Shown in pieces: positions 1 through 9,019 of a stretch of 13,598 nucleotides of DNA; position 1 is the first letter of the stretch, and each line of letters opens with the position of its first letter. Under the pieces are notes generated by a model. The model ran no database searches. It had not been told where the DNA came from and was given only the letters and a program-made list of their open reading frames with translations. The position numbers were made by a program, and so were the translations under genes. This DNA is from CALXCT01 sp964422185. Its GTDB lineage: Bacteria > Bacillota > Clostridia > Oscillospirales > Oscillospiraceae. The stretch covers positions 1 through 13,598 of the forward strand of contig CAYRAG010000047.1 of the NCBI GenBank assembly GCA_964422185.1. The letters are read 5' to 3'.

Positions 1-3000
1 ATCCCGCACCCCGGCGTGAAGAACCACAGGATCTTCCGGACGACCTTCTTTCCGGTGATCTCCTCCAGCGCCCGCTGGTAGGTGTCCATCTGGGCGCGGT
101 ATTCGCCGGCGCGCTGCTGTGCCGTCTGCGCCGTCACCCGGTCTGTCTTGAAGTCGATGAGCGTCAGGCCGTCCGGCTCCTCCAGCCAGCAGTCCACTAC
201 GCCCTGGAGCAGGATCTCGTCGCCTGGCGGGCAGTCCCGGTAGTAGTCGGACGCGGGCACCAGCAGAGAGAACTTCCACTCCCGGTGGACGCCGCCGCCG
301 CGCTTCACGCGCTGGCCCAGCGGGGACTGGAAGAAAGTGTACAGCATCCGCGGATCCACCGCCTGCGCCTGCGCGGGGGTGATGAACGCGTGTTCCGCCA
401 GACGGCGGATTTCCCCCTGGATCTCCTCCGCGCTGCCGGTTTTGCCAAAGTCCAGGAACTGCATGGCCAGATGCAGGGCGACGCCCCGCTGGGCGGGGGT
501 CAGGTCCGCGCCGGTCTCGGCGAAGACCGGACGGCGCAGGGCGCCGGTGTGGCGCGGACGGGGCGTCTCCTCCGCCGCCTCCTCGTCCAGACGCCTGCCT
601 TTCAGCTGGGTGGCGGTGCGCTTGGACGGGATGTCCGCACACCGGGCGTAGGGGTACTCCCAGGTGAGCGACTCACGCAGCTGCGCCAGATCCCGCCGCT
701 CTCCGGCGGGAGAGACGAAGCGGGCCGGTTCCGCCGCCGGGGCGCGGTTCGCGGTATCCGCCTGGTACACCCCGATCTCCCAGGGCTCGCCGAACCAGTC
801 CGCGGGAACTCCTGACGGCTGCCAGTCCAGGCGCAGGCAGTCCGCCTCCGGGCGGCACAGGGCGCTGAGCAGCAGCCATTTGCCCACGCTGTCCTGCGCG
901 AGCAGCGCCTGGGGGTCTACCGGGCACGCCGCGTCCTCTTTCAGTTTGTCCAGCAGCGCGGGGTAGCCGACCACCGAACAGGTCATGATCAGCCTGTCTT
1001 TCGCCCGGGTCATGGCCACATACAGCAGGCGCAGCTCCTCGGCCATCAGCTCCCGGTCCAGCTGCCGGGCCGCGGCGCGGCGAGCCAGGGTGGGGCTTTG
1101 CACCATCCTGTCCCGGTCCAGCCACTTCGGCCCTACGCCCAGTTTCGGGTGGAACAGCACCGGCTTCATGGTGTCCACGCGGTTGAGCTGTTTGGACAGG
1201 CCGCACAGGAAGACCACCGGGAATTCCAGGCCCTTCGCTTTGTGGATGGACAGGATCCGCACCCCGCCGTTTTCGGATGTCCCGGAGGGGACTTCCACGC
1301 TGCCGCCGGACTGCATCAGGCGGCTGAGGTAGGTCAGGAAGCTGAACAGGCCCCGGCGTCCGTTCTCCTCGCCGGTCCGGGCCAGTTCGTAGAGCGCCAT
1401 GAGATTGGCGCGCCGCCCCTCTCCGTCCGGCATCGCGGCGTACATGGCGGGCAGATTCGTGCGCTCGTACAGATCCCAGATCAGCTCGTGGGCGGCTTTC
1501 TCCCCGGCGCCGCGCCGCAGCGTCTCCAGCTCGCTCAGGAACGCGGCGCAGTCCTCTTCGCCCCGCGCCGCCCCCGCACGCACCGCGCTGTAGAAGTCGC
1601 CGTCATCCTCCGCCCGCAGCCGGGCGAGCCGGTCCGCGGTGAAGCCGTACACGGGCGAGCGCAGGGCGGAGATCAGGGCCACATCCTGGCGGGGGTTGTC
1701 GATTACCTGCAGCAGGGACAGGGCCACATTCACCTCCGTGGCCGCGAAGAAGTCCCGGGCGCCGTCCGCCTGCCACGGGATGCCGCGCTCGCCCAGCGCC
1801 TGGGTGAAGTAGCGCGCCAGGCTGCCCGGCGAGCGGAGCAGGATCACGATATCGGAAGGGCGCACCGGCCGCCTGTCCCCGCCGTCCCGGATCAGACAGC
1901 CGCCGCGCAGCAGCTGGTCAATCCGATCCGCCGTGTGGCGGGCCTCCAGCAGATACCGGTTCGGCCGCTCGCCGGGATCGTCCCCTTCGTCGTCGTCGTC
2001 CGCGCATTCCACGATCCGCAGCTCCACGCAGGGCTCCCCGGACGGGGCGTCCTCCGGCACGCCGGGATTGAGCATCTCCTCCGCGGTATACTCCATCTCG
2101 CCAAACTCCGTGGACATGATGGTCCGGAACACATCGTTCACCGCGGAGAGGATCCCCGGGCGGGAGCGGAAGTTCCGGGAGAGCACCAGTTTTCCGGGCT
2201 CCCCCTCTTTCGCCTGATCCGCCGGGGGAAAGCGCCGGCAGCGGTCCAGGAAGATGGTGGGATCCGCCAGGCGGAAGCGGTAGATGGACTGCTTCACATC
2301 CCCCACGAGGAAGAGATTCCGCCCGTCCCTGGACAGGGCGGTGAAGATGGCGTTTTGCACCTCGTTGGTGTCCTGGTACTCGTCCACCATGATCTCCTCG
2401 TACCGCCCGCTCCACATCCTGGCGGTCTCCGTGGGCGCCCCGGTCTCCGGATCCGCCAGAATCTCCACGGCGTAATGCTCCAGATCCGGGAAGTCCAGGA
2501 TCCCCTGCCTGCGCTTCTCCGCGGTAAAGGCGTCGGAGAATTCGGAGACCAGCGTGAGCAGTCCCCGCACCGCCGGCGCCACCTTCCTCAGATTCTCCAG
2601 CACGGCGGCGCTGTCGTCCTCAAACCACCCGCTCAGCTTATCCAGCCTCTTTTTGCACCCGCTGCGGATGTGCTTTACCCGCTCCGCCTCCGGGCAGTCG
2701 CCCGTCCGCTTCCGGCCGGCGGCGGGGAAGGGCACGGGCAGGCAGGACGCCGCGCCGTCCCAGGTGTCCGCCGCCTGCAGGAACCGCTCCAGGCCGTCGA
2801 GGGTCGTGCGGATGCTGCCGGCGTAATTCGCCTCCAGCGCCGCGTTCGCGCCGGTCAGGGAGAGGGCGAGCTCCAGTTTGTCCCGGCAGTAGCGCGCCTG
2901 GCGGACGGCGTCGTCCAGCAGCAGCCGGCCCCAGATCGTCTCCCCGGCGTCGGTGACGCCCCGGGTCTCAAAGGCGTCCGCCTGCTCCTCCAGCCAGCGC

Positions 3001-3566
3001 CGCGGCCTGGGGTGGCTCTGGATATGGTCGTAGATATCCAGCACAATCTCCACCAGCTGGCGGTCGTCCCGCCCGGCGGACAGGATGTCCACCAGCTGCG
3101 CAAAGTCGCACTCCGGGGTGATCTGCTCATAGCGCTGCTCCAGCAGGTCGTCCAGCACGCGGGCGCGCAGGATTTTGCCCTCCTGCTCATCGCACATCCG
3201 GAAGTCCGGATCCAGATCCAGCAGGTAGCCGCACTCCCGGAGCAGATCCGCGCACAGGGAGTGGATGGTGGAGATCTGCGCCTTATAGACCAGACTGGCC
3301 TGGCGCCGGAGATGCCGGTCTCCCGGCCGTTCGGCCAGGCGCTGCGCGATCTCCCCGGCGATGCGGGAGCGCAGCTCCGCCGCCGCCGCTCTGGTGTAGG
3401 TGATGACCAGGTAGTCGTCGATATCCTTCCCCTGTTCGGACACCCGGTCCAGCAGCCGCTCCACCAGCACCCGGGTCTTGCCGGAGCCGGCGGCCGCGGA
3501 CACCAGCAGGCACCCGCCCTGGTGCTCCACCACCCGTTTCTGTTCCTCTGTCAGCGGAAAGCCCAT
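1..3566 (-). CDS. addA: ATP-dependent helicase/nuclease subunit A (AddA), 3' end cut by window edge
   Basis: This is the motor and nuclease subunit of AddAB, which unwinds and resects double-strand DNA ends for RecA-dependent repair in the cytoplasm. The visible 1188 codons show a UvrD-like SF1A helicase: Walker A AAAGSGKT near residues 24-31, Walker B VDEYQD at 394-399, GDVKQSIYRFR near 422-432, ILSIHKAKGLEF near 771, and LLYVAMTRAKDRL near 845-858. A C-terminal RecB-type nuclease follows, with GVALHLAMQFLD, LIDFKTDRV (Asp1138, Lys1140) and the YRAQMDTY motif. The family usually has about 1,200 residues, so probably only the last few are missing. The ATG at 3566 is chosen because it begins MGFPLTEEQ, a typical AddA start, behind GGAGGGGGAG. 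It lies 54 nt after the small YqfO-like gene and is the last visible gene of the addB operon. All motifs are intact and no frameshift is seen. Confidence 0.97.
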   Translation of the reverse strand, partial: MGFPLTEEQKRVVEHQGGCLLVSAAAGSGKTRVLVERLLDRVSEQGKDIDDYLVITYTRAAAAELRSRIAGEIAQRLAERPGDRHLRRQASLVYKAQISTIHSLCADLLRECGYLLDLDPDFRMCDEQEGKILRARVLDDLLEQRYEQITPECDFAQLVDILSAGRDDRQLVEIVLDIYDHIQSHPRPRRWLEEQADAFETRGVTDAGETIWGRLLLDDAVRQARYCRDKLELALSLTGANAALEANYAGSIRTTLDGLERFLQAADTWDGAASCLPVPFPAAGRKRTGDCPEAERVKHIRSGCKKRLDKLSGWFEDDSAAVLENLRKVAPAVRGLLTLVSEFSDAFTAEKRRQGILDFPDLEHYAVEILADPETGAPTETARMWSGRYEEIMVDEYQDTNEVQNAIFTALSRDGRNLFLVGDVKQSIYRFRLADPTIFLDRCRRFPPADQAKEGEPGKLVLSRNFRSRPGILSAVNDVFRTIMSTEFGEMEYTAEEMLNPGVPEDAPSGEPCVELRIVECADDDDEGDDPGERPNRYLLEARHTADRIDQLLRGGCLIRDGGDRRPVRPSDIVILLRSPGSLARYFTQALGERGIPWQADGARDFFAATEVNVALSLLQVIDNPRQDVALISALRSPVYGFTADRLARLRAEDDGDFYSAVRAGAARGEEDCAAFLSELETLRRGAGEKAAHELIWDLYERTNLPAMYAAMPDGEGRRANLMALYELARTGEENGRRGLFSFLTYLSRLMQSGGSVEVPSGTSENGGVRILSIHKAKGLEFPVVFLCGLSKQLNRVDTMKPVLFHPKLGVGPKWLDRDRMVQSPTLARRAAARQLDRELMAEELRLLYVAMTRAKDRLIMTCSVVGYPALLDKLKEDAACPVDPQALLAQDSVGKWLLLSALCRPEADCLRLDWQPSGVPADWFGEPWEIGVYQADTANRAPAAEPARFVSPAGERRDLAQLRESLTWEYPYARCADIPSKRTATQLKGRRLDEEAAEETPRPRHTGALRRPVFAETGADLTPAQRGVALHLAMQFLDFGKTGSAEEIQGEIRRLAEHAFITPAQAQAVDPRMLYTFFQSPLGQRVKRGGGVHREWKFSLLVPASDYYRDCPPGDEILLQGVVDCWLEEPDGLTLIDFKTDRVTAQTAQQRAGEYRAQMDTYQRALEEITGKKVVRKILWFFTPGCG

Positions 3567-3584
3567 ACTGTCTCCCCCTCCATG

Positions 3585-3600
3585 CGCGGCGCAGGCCGCG
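3585..3600 (-). other. Short GC hairpin just upstream of the addA ribosome binding site
   Basis: A perfect 6-bp inverted repeat (CGCGGC and GCCGCG around a 4-nt loop) lies in the 54-nt gap between the YqfO-like gene and addA. Its base is about 3 nt from the GGAGGGGGAG ribosome binding site at 3572-3581. There is no T-tract, so it is not a terminator. It could affect how much AddA is made relative to AddB, or its stability in mRNA; this is inference. Confidence 0.4.
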
Positions 3601-3620
3601 TCTGCTCCTCCGGCATGTGC

Positions 3621-3947
3621 TCACTGTCCGGTGCCCGCCAGAGGCAGCACATTGATGACCGGCTCCTCATACGGGTGGGCGGCGCGCACCGCGGCCAGCG
3701 TCTCTTCCAGCCGCGCCCCCGCGCAGCACACCTCGATTTTGATCTCCTCCGCCCGGGACAGGATGCCGGGCGTCCCGTCATAGGGATCCGAGCCCTCCAG
3801 GGGCCGCCAGCAGCTGTGCACCCGGCTGAAGGACAGGCAGCGGTCGTAGTTTCCCATATGGCCCGCGTCCACGGACCAGAGCGCCCGCGTCACCTTCTCC
3901 AGGTGGCTCTCCGGCAGGAAGATCTCCAGCTTGACCCAGCCGCTCAC
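3621..3947 (-). CDS. Stand-alone YqfO/NIF3 insert-like (PII/CutA-like) protein
   Basis: This 108-aa protein resembles the ferredoxin-like insert found in the middle of YqfO/NIF3-family proteins (COG3323 type). The recognisable pattern is AGHMGNYDRCLSFS at about 28-41, WRPLEGSDPYDG at 47-58, and AAHPYEEPVINVLPL at 89-103. The NIF3 metal-binding halves that normally flank this insert are absent. In the family, this fold resembles CutA and PII trimers; its biochemical function is not established. The GTG at 3947 is chosen because AAAGGAGG lies 9 nt upstream and homologous sequence begins there; a longer reading frame upstream lies in addB sequence. The GTG overlaps the addB stop (GTGA), implying translational coupling. 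It sits between addB and addA in the same operon. Family placement is fairly secure; a role with AddAB is only a guess from position. Confidence 0.85.
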   Translation of the reverse strand: MSGWVKLEIFLPESHLEKVTRALWSVDAGHMGNYDRCLSFSRVHSCWRPLEGSDPYDGTPGILSRAEEIKIEVCCAGARLEETLAAVRAAHPYEEPVINVLPLAGTGQ

Positions 3948-6900
3948 GGCTGCTTCCCTCCTTTCGCGTCCAGGCGCGCCCAGAAGTCCTTTCCCTTCAC
4001 GCCGGGCAGCCAGCGGCGGACATCCCCGCCCCGGCCCTCCTCGAAGTGGCACGCCTCGTAGTAGTCGCAGAACAGGCACGCGTTCTTCTGATCCCCGCGC
4101 CAGAACGGATCCGCCGTGATCCGGCCCTCGGCCATCTCCTGGCAGACCTGCGCGAGGATCCGCTCCGTGTGGAGTCTGAGCTTTGCCAGCTGTTCCGCGG
4201 TCACCAGGCTGTCCCCGGCCGGCCCGTCTTTCGTCATCTTCACGGGCAGGAAGCGGATCCCGTCCCCGGTATCCCGCTCCATGGCCCGCAGCACCTCCGG
4301 GTCGTTCAGGATCAGGCCGCGGCGGCGCAGCTGCCTGTCCGTCTCCTTCCGCAGCGCATCGTCGCTCAGGTGCCCGTCCGCGCTCACCAGCGCCTCCCGG
4401 GCGGGCAGGTACAGCACCCCCGCGGGCTCCACCGGATGGCCGTAGTACGCCTCGCCCCTGTCCTGCAGCGTGAAGAGGTACAGCAGCATCTGCAGGCCCA
4501 TGCCGTTCCAGATCTCCGTCAGGTCAAAGCTCTTCCGGCCCGTCTTGTAGTCCACCACCCGCAGGTACAGCTTCCCGTTGTGCAGCCAGCCGTCCACCCG
4601 GTCCACATACCCGGTGATGGCGACGGCCATCCCGCTGGCGCGAAACTCCACCGGCGGCAGCGGGCCCTGTCCGGTGAACCCCAGCTCGAAGGACAGCGGC
4701 TGGAAACTGGACACGGACAGTTCCTCCACCACCTGCGCCACCACCTGATCCACCGTCCGCAGCAGGCGCTGGAACAGATAGCGGAACCGGGGCGTCTGGC
4801 TGTCCAGGCCGCCCAGCTCGTCCGCCACATAGCGGTCTACCGCCTCCTGGGTCAGCGCTCTCCTGCGCTGCTCCGTGAGGGCGCCGGCGCCGCCCTCCTG
4901 TCCCGCCTGGCGCAGCACATGCTCCAGCACGGCGTGCACAAAGGTGCCGTACTCCGGCGCCTGGAATCCCGCCGGCTTGCGGGGCTCCGCCTTCAGCCCG
5001 AACTTCATGAAGTACGAGAAGTGGCAGGACTTGTATTTATCCAGCCTGGACGCGGACATGGGGATGCGGCTGCCGTAGAGTTTCGCCACGGCGTCCGGGG
5101 ACAGGTGCCCCCGCTCCTGGTGTTCCGCCCGCTCCAGACGGTCCAGCAGCGTCTTCTGGCCCGGCAGGCCGGCCAGGAGATCGCGCACCTGCGGATCCCG
5201 GCCCGCCTGTTCCGCCGCCGCGCCCGGGGCCGCCAGCCGGAACGCGCCGTTCAGGGCGCTCTCCCGCTCCACCGTCAGATCCGGGAACAGGCGCTCCAGG
5301 CGGCTGATGAGGAACGACGGCCTGCGCTCCCCGCCGTCGCTCCCCGCGGCCGGCCAGGTCACCAGCAGCTTCCGGGACGGCTGGGCGCAGCTCTCATACA
5401 CCACGGTCAGCTCGCGGTAGAGCTGTTCCTCCTCCCGCGGCGCCATCCGCAGTCCGTAGTCCTCCAGAAGCGCCCGGTCCTCGTCCGTGAGCAGGCTGTT
5501 GCCGGACGGGCGGGCCGGGATCGCCCCGTCGTGGGCGCCCAGCAGGAACAGCGCTTTCACCTCCCGGTTCACGACCCGGGTCATCTCGCCCGCCGTCACC
5601 CGGTCCAGGGAGACGGGGATCGTCCCCACATCGTACTGGGAGAGCACCAGCTGGAACAGACGGCTGAACTCCTCCAGCTCCAGCGGCGTGTCTCCCAGCA
5701 GCCGCGCGCACTGCTCCAGCGCGCCGCACAGGATCTCCCACAGCTGGGCGTACTCCTCCGCCAGCGTCAGCTCCCCGTCCTCCCGGAGCTGCGCCGTACG
5801 CGCCTCCAGCTGCTCCGCCAGGCCCAGTTCCTCCAGGAAGCGGTACAGCGCCCTCACCTGGCCGGCGCCCGTGTGATCCCCGTTCTTCCGCAGCCTCTCC
5901 AGCGGCGCGATGACCTGCCTCCTGGCCTGATTCAGCCGCGCCAGCAGATCCAGATCCTTTGGCTCAAACTTCGCGCCGTAGCCGTCCGGATGCCGCTTCC
6001 AGTCCGCGCCGGTCCATCCGCCCTGGCGGATCTCCCACTTGAGGACATAGTTCTCCAGCAGATCCCGATCCTCCTCCGGCAGCCCGGTGAGGCCGGTCTT
6101 GAGGTAGCGGAACAGCGAGTCGTACTCGTAGCCCCTGGACGCCGTCTCCAGGGCGGCCACCACCAGCGTCATGACGGGCCGGTCCAGAATGTCGTGCTTC
6201 CGGGCGAGGTACACGGGCAGGTCATAGCGGCGGAACACCGTCTCCAGCAGGTGGTCGTACTCCCCCATGTCCCGGGCCGTCACGGCGATATCCCGCAGCC
6301 GGTACCCCCCGGTGCGCAGCAGCTCCCGGATCTTCGCCGCCGTCCACTCCACCTCGCCCCGGGGCGCCGCCGCGGCGAACAGCGTCACCGCGCCCCCGGA
6401 CGGCACGCCGGCCGCGCCATCCCGGAACAGGTTCTCCTCCAGATGCGCCAGCGGAGCGCAATCGCGCACCGGCGCCGGCAGCACCTCGACCCGCGCCTCC
6501 ACCCCGTCCTGCCCGGCGAACTGTAGCAGCCGGGCCGCGGTTCTCCGGGCGGCGGAAAACACGCCCGCGCCGTCCTCGTCCTCCTCCAGGTGATCGCAGA
6601 GAAGCGCCACCGTCACACTGTGGGCGCGCCGGAGCAGCCGGCGCAGGATCTCCTCCTCCTGGGGGTAGAACCGCTCGTAGCCGTCCACCAGGAAATCAAA
6701 GCCCGTGCCCCAGCCGCACTCGTCCAGCTGATCCGCCAGGCGGTCGAGCAGATCCCTGGGATCCATGGCAGAGCCGCGCAGCAGCGAGTCGTAGGCGCTG
6801 CAGATCATCGCCAGATCCTGGAACCGGTCCCCCTGGGTACCCCCCTGATCCCCGCCCGCCCGGGCGAGATCCTCCGGGGAGACGCGGCAGAGCTTCAGCT

Positions 6901-7270
6901 CGTCCAGGGTGGAGAGCATGCCCGCCAGAAACGAGGGCTTCCTGCCCGGCTTCCCGTACACCTTCAGGCTGTGCGCCACGGACTGGATCGCCCGGTACAT
7001 CACCAGCATCCGCCCGCCGCTGTCCAGCACCGGCGTGGCCAGCCCGCCCGCCTCGGCGGCCACCCGGTCCGCCATCCGGCTCAGGGGCAGCACCTCGGCG
7101 AACAGCGCGGTTCCCGCGCCGCCCTGCCGGCACAGCCGCCGCTCCATCTCATGGGACTCGTGTTCCGGCACCACCAGCACCTGGGGCCGTTCCGCCCCGG
7201 CGGCGCAGGCGCGCTCGATCAGCTGTGCGGTTCTGCCGCTGCCCGCGCGGCCGAGTAACAGGGTCAGCAT
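3944..7270 (-). CDS. addB: ATP-dependent helicase/deoxyribonuclease subunit B (AddB)
   Basis: AddB is the partner of AddA in the break-resecting helicase-nuclease. In characterised AddAB it carries the second nuclease and helps recognise Chi. The 1108-aa protein starts MLTLLLGRAGSGRT, a Walker A-like site at residues 7-14 in which the usual lysine is arginine (Arg13). The middle is a degenerate UvrD-like region. The C-terminal RecB-type nuclease has VVDYKTG with Asp907 and Lys909, followed by LQMLLYLFTL. Four cysteines, C749 in YKSCHFSYFMK and C1065, C1068 and C1074 in CLFCDYYEAC, reproduce the iron-sulphur pattern of this family (one distant Cys plus CxxCx5C). The ATG at 7270 has GGAGG 8 nt upstream. 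The stop codon overlaps the GTG of the next gene. No clear promoter is seen directly upstream, so transcription may partly come from guaB. Confidence 0.97.
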   Translation of the reverse strand: MLTLLLGRAGSGRTAQLIERACAAGAERPQVLVVPEHESHEMERRLCRQGGAGTALFAEVLPLSRMADRVAAEAGGLATPVLDSGGRMLVMYRAIQSVAHSLKVYGKPGRKPSFLAGMLSTLDELKLCRVSPEDLARAGGDQGGTQGDRFQDLAMICSAYDSLLRGSAMDPRDLLDRLADQLDECGWGTGFDFLVDGYERFYPQEEEILRRLLRRAHSVTVALLCDHLEEDEDGAGVFSAARRTAARLLQFAGQDGVEARVEVLPAPVRDCAPLAHLEENLFRDGAAGVPSGGAVTLFAAAAPRGEVEWTAAKIRELLRTGGYRLRDIAVTARDMGEYDHLLETVFRRYDLPVYLARKHDILDRPVMTLVVAALETASRGYEYDSLFRYLKTGLTGLPEEDRDLLENYVLKWEIRQGGWTGADWKRHPDGYGAKFEPKDLDLLARLNQARRQVIAPLERLRKNGDHTGAGQVRALYRFLEELGLAEQLEARTAQLREDGELTLAEEYAQLWEILCGALEQCARLLGDTPLELEEFSRLFQLVLSQYDVGTIPVSLDRVTAGEMTRVVNREVKALFLLGAHDGAIPARPSGNSLLTDEDRALLEDYGLRMAPREEEQLYRELTVVYESCAQPSRKLLVTWPAAGSDGGERRPSFLISRLERLFPDLTVERESALNGAFRLAAPGAAAEQAGRDPQVRDLLAGLPGQKTLLDRLERAEHQERGHLSPDAVAKLYGSRIPMSASRLDKYKSCHFSYFMKFGLKAEPRKPAGFQAPEYGTFVHAVLEHVLRQAGQEGGAGALTEQRRRALTQEAVDRYVADELGGLDSQTPRFRYLFQRLLRTVDQVVAQVVEELSVSSFQPLSFELGFTGQGPLPPVEFRASGMAVAITGYVDRVDGWLHNGKLYLRVVDYKTGRKSFDLTEIWNGMGLQMLLYLFTLQDRGEAYYGHPVEPAGVLYLPAREALVSADGHLSDDALRKETDRQLRRRGLILNDPEVLRAMERDTGDGIRFLPVKMTKDGPAGDSLVTAEQLAKLRLHTERILAQVCQEMAEGRITADPFWRGDQKNACLFCDYYEACHFEEGRGGDVRRWLPGVKGKDFWARLDAKGGKQP

Positions 7271-7358
7271 TCGGCATTCCTCCCTCCGCGTGCGGTCTCA
7301 CGCGGCTGTCTGCGTCTCCCGGCGCGCGCGGTATCCCGCGTACGGCCGGATATACCGG

Positions 7359-7398
7359 AAAATGGCAGGCCGTACCGGAACCATACAGCCTGCCGTTT
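7359..7398 (-). terminator. Weak intrinsic terminator or hairpin after guaB
   Basis: An 11-bp inverted repeat (7360-7370 with 7388-7398, one G-U pair, 17-nt loop) lies 34 nt past the guaB stop. On the minus strand it is followed by only four T residues, so termination may be partial. It lies in the 162-nt gap between guaB and addB. The rest of that gap shows the addB ribosome binding site and nothing else recognisable. Confidence 0.45.
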
Positions 7399-7432
7399 CC
7401 CAGCGTGATTGGAAAAAAAGATGTGCCGGCGC

Positions 7433-8908
7433 TCAGGACGGGTTGACCGTGTAGTTGGGCGCCTCTTTCGTAATATAAATGTCGTGGGGATGCGACTCGC
7501 GCAGGCCGGCGGCGGTAATCCGGATGAACTGGGACCTGCTCTGCAGCTCCTCCACATCGCGGCAGCCGGTATACCCCATGCCGGAGCGCAGGCCGCCCAT
7601 GAGCTGGAAGACGGTGTCCGAGACGGATCCCTTGTACGGGACGCGGCCCTCCACGCCCTCGGGAACCAGCTTTTTGTTGTCCTGCTGGAAGTAGCGGTCT
7701 TTGGAGCCGTTGGCCATGGCGGCCAGGGAGCCCATGCCGCGGTACACCTTGAACTGCCGGCCCTGGTAGATCTCCGTCTCGCCGGGGGACTCCTCGCAGC
7801 CGGCCAGCAGGGAGCCGAGCATGACCACGCTGCCGCCCGCGGCGATGGCCTTGACGATGTCGCCGGAATACTTGACGCCGCCGTCCGCCACGATGGGGAT
7901 ATCGTACTCCGCGGCCACCCGCGCGGCGTCATAGACCGCGGTGATCTGCGGCACGCCGATGCCGGCCACCACGCGGGTCGTGCAGATGGAGCCGGGCCCG
8001 ATGCCCACTTTCACGCAGTCCGCGCCCGCCTCGATCAGGGCGCGGGTTCCCTCGGCGGTGGCCACATTGCCGGCGATAATCTGAACCTCCGGGAACGCCG
8101 CCTTCACCCTGCTCACGCAGGAGAGGATGTTGCGGGAGTGGCCGTGGGCGGAGTCCAGGGCGAGCACATCCACGCCGGCCTCCACCAGCGCGGCGGTGCG
8201 CTCGAGCACATCGTCCGTCACCCCGATGGCGGCGCCCACCAGCAGGCGGCCCTTCTCGTCCCGGGCGGAGTTGGGGTACACCTCCGCCTTCTCAATGTCC
8301 TTGATGGTGATCAGGCCCTTGAGATGGAAGTCCTTATCCACCAGGGGCAGCTTCTCAATTTTATGTCTGCGCAGGATCTCCTTGGCCTCCGCCAGCGTCG
8401 TGCCCTCCGGCGCGGTGACCAGGTTCTCCCGGGTCATCACATTCTCCACCAGCTGGGTCTTATCCGTCTCGAACTTCATGTCCCGGTTGGTGATGATTCC
8501 GATCAGCCTGCCGTTCTCGCAGATGGGCACGCCGGAGATCCTGTACTTGGAGCACAGCTCGTCCGCCTCGGCAAGCGTGTGGCCGGGCGCGAGCCAGAAG
8601 GGGTTGGTAATGACGCCGTTCTCACTGCGTTTGACCATATCCACCTGCTCGGCCTGGGCCTCAATGGACATATTCTTGTGGATGATGCCAATCCCGCCCT
8701 CCCGGGCGATGGCGATGGCCATGCGGTACTCCGTGACGGTGTCCATGGCGGCGCTCATCACAGGAATATTCAGGGTAATCTTCCTGGTCAGCCTGGTGTG
8801 CAGATCCACATCCGCGGGCAGGACATCGCTCTCCGCGGGGACGAGGAGCACATCGTCAAAAGTCAGGCCCTGTTTGAGGAACTTGCGGTCGGCGTCCATG
8901 TTGATCAT
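7433..8908 (-). CDS. guaB: Inosine-5'-monophosphate dehydrogenase
   Basis: The enzyme oxidises IMP to XMP with NAD+, the committed step of guanine nucleotide synthesis, in the cytoplasm as a tetramer. The 491-aa product has the normal bacterial length. The N-terminal barrel strand LTFDDVLLVPAES is at 15-27, two CBS domains span roughly 100-206, and the catalytic loop GIGPGSICTTRVVAG carries Cys309. DADGGVKYSGD binds the IMP phosphate region, and the flap has Arg405-Tyr406 in KDRYFQQ. The reading frame is open up to 9019, but the ATG at 8908 is chosen because it follows AAAGGGAG by 9 nt and lies downstream of a good promoter (8942-8970). Upstream, 111 nt away, is the thioesterase gene; downstream is addB. 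All catalytic residues are present. Confidence 0.98.
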   Translation of the reverse strand: MINMDADRKFLKQGLTFDDVLLVPAESDVLPADVDLHTRLTRKITLNIPVMSAAMDTVTEYRMAIAIAREGGIGIIHKNMSIEAQAEQVDMVKRSENGVITNPFWLAPGHTLAEADELCSKYRISGVPICENGRLIGIITNRDMKFETDKTQLVENVMTRENLVTAPEGTTLAEAKEILRRHKIEKLPLVDKDFHLKGLITIKDIEKAEVYPNSARDEKGRLLVGAAIGVTDDVLERTAALVEAGVDVLALDSAHGHSRNILSCVSRVKAAFPEVQIIAGNVATAEGTRALIEAGADCVKVGIGPGSICTTRVVAGIGVPQITAVYDAARVAAEYDIPIVADGGVKYSGDIVKAIAAGGSVVMLGSLLAGCEESPGETEIYQGRQFKVYRGMGSLAAMANGSKDRYFQQDNKKLVPEGVEGRVPYKGSVSDTVFQLMGGLRSGMGYTGCRDVEELQSRSQFIRITAAGLRESHPHDIYITKEAPNYTVNPS

Positions 8909-8941
8909 GCGAACCAACTCCCTTTCCGGTAAATTTTTCGT

Positions 8942-8970
8942 ATTATATCCGTCCGCGCCGCCGGGATCAA
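8942..8970 (-). promoter_or_regulatory. Predicted sigma-A promoter of guaB
   Basis: On the minus strand, TTGATC (8965-8970) and a perfect TATAAT (8942-8947) are separated by 17 nt. Transcription would begin near 8935, leaving about 27 nt before the guaB ATG. That is too short for a riboswitch. It also argues against the longer guaB reading frame. Confidence 0.75.
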
Positions 8971-9019
8971 CTGGGACATCCTCCCAATTTTCCCCCGTTT
9001 TCTCCCGGGATTTTGGCAC

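Noticed and set aside
3551..3616. Tiny minus-strand frame between the YqfO-like gene and addA (ends MEGETVWAFR)
   Set aside because: It is in another frame, covers the addA ribosome binding site and start, and has no ribosome binding site of its own.
1098..4061. Long open frame of 987 codons on the plus strand opposite addA, and a second of 826 codons (4046-6526) opposite addB
   Set aside because: Both lie antisense to genes with complete family motifs. Their translations are rich in Arg, Gln, His and Pro, as expected from the reverse complement of GC-rich codons, and no ribosome binding site or family resemblance is seen.
7409..8932. 507-codon plus-strand frame opposite guaB
   Set aside because: It mirrors the guaB reading frame; guaB has all catalytic motifs and a promoter, and this frame has none.
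8909..8935. Purine riboswitch upstream of guaB
   Set aside because: The predicted leader is only about 27 nt, too short for an aptamer.
8909..9019. N-terminal extension of guaB to 9019
   Set aside because: The extension contains the predicted guaB promoter and has no counterpart in normal IMP dehydrogenases; the ATG at 8908 has a good ribosome binding site.
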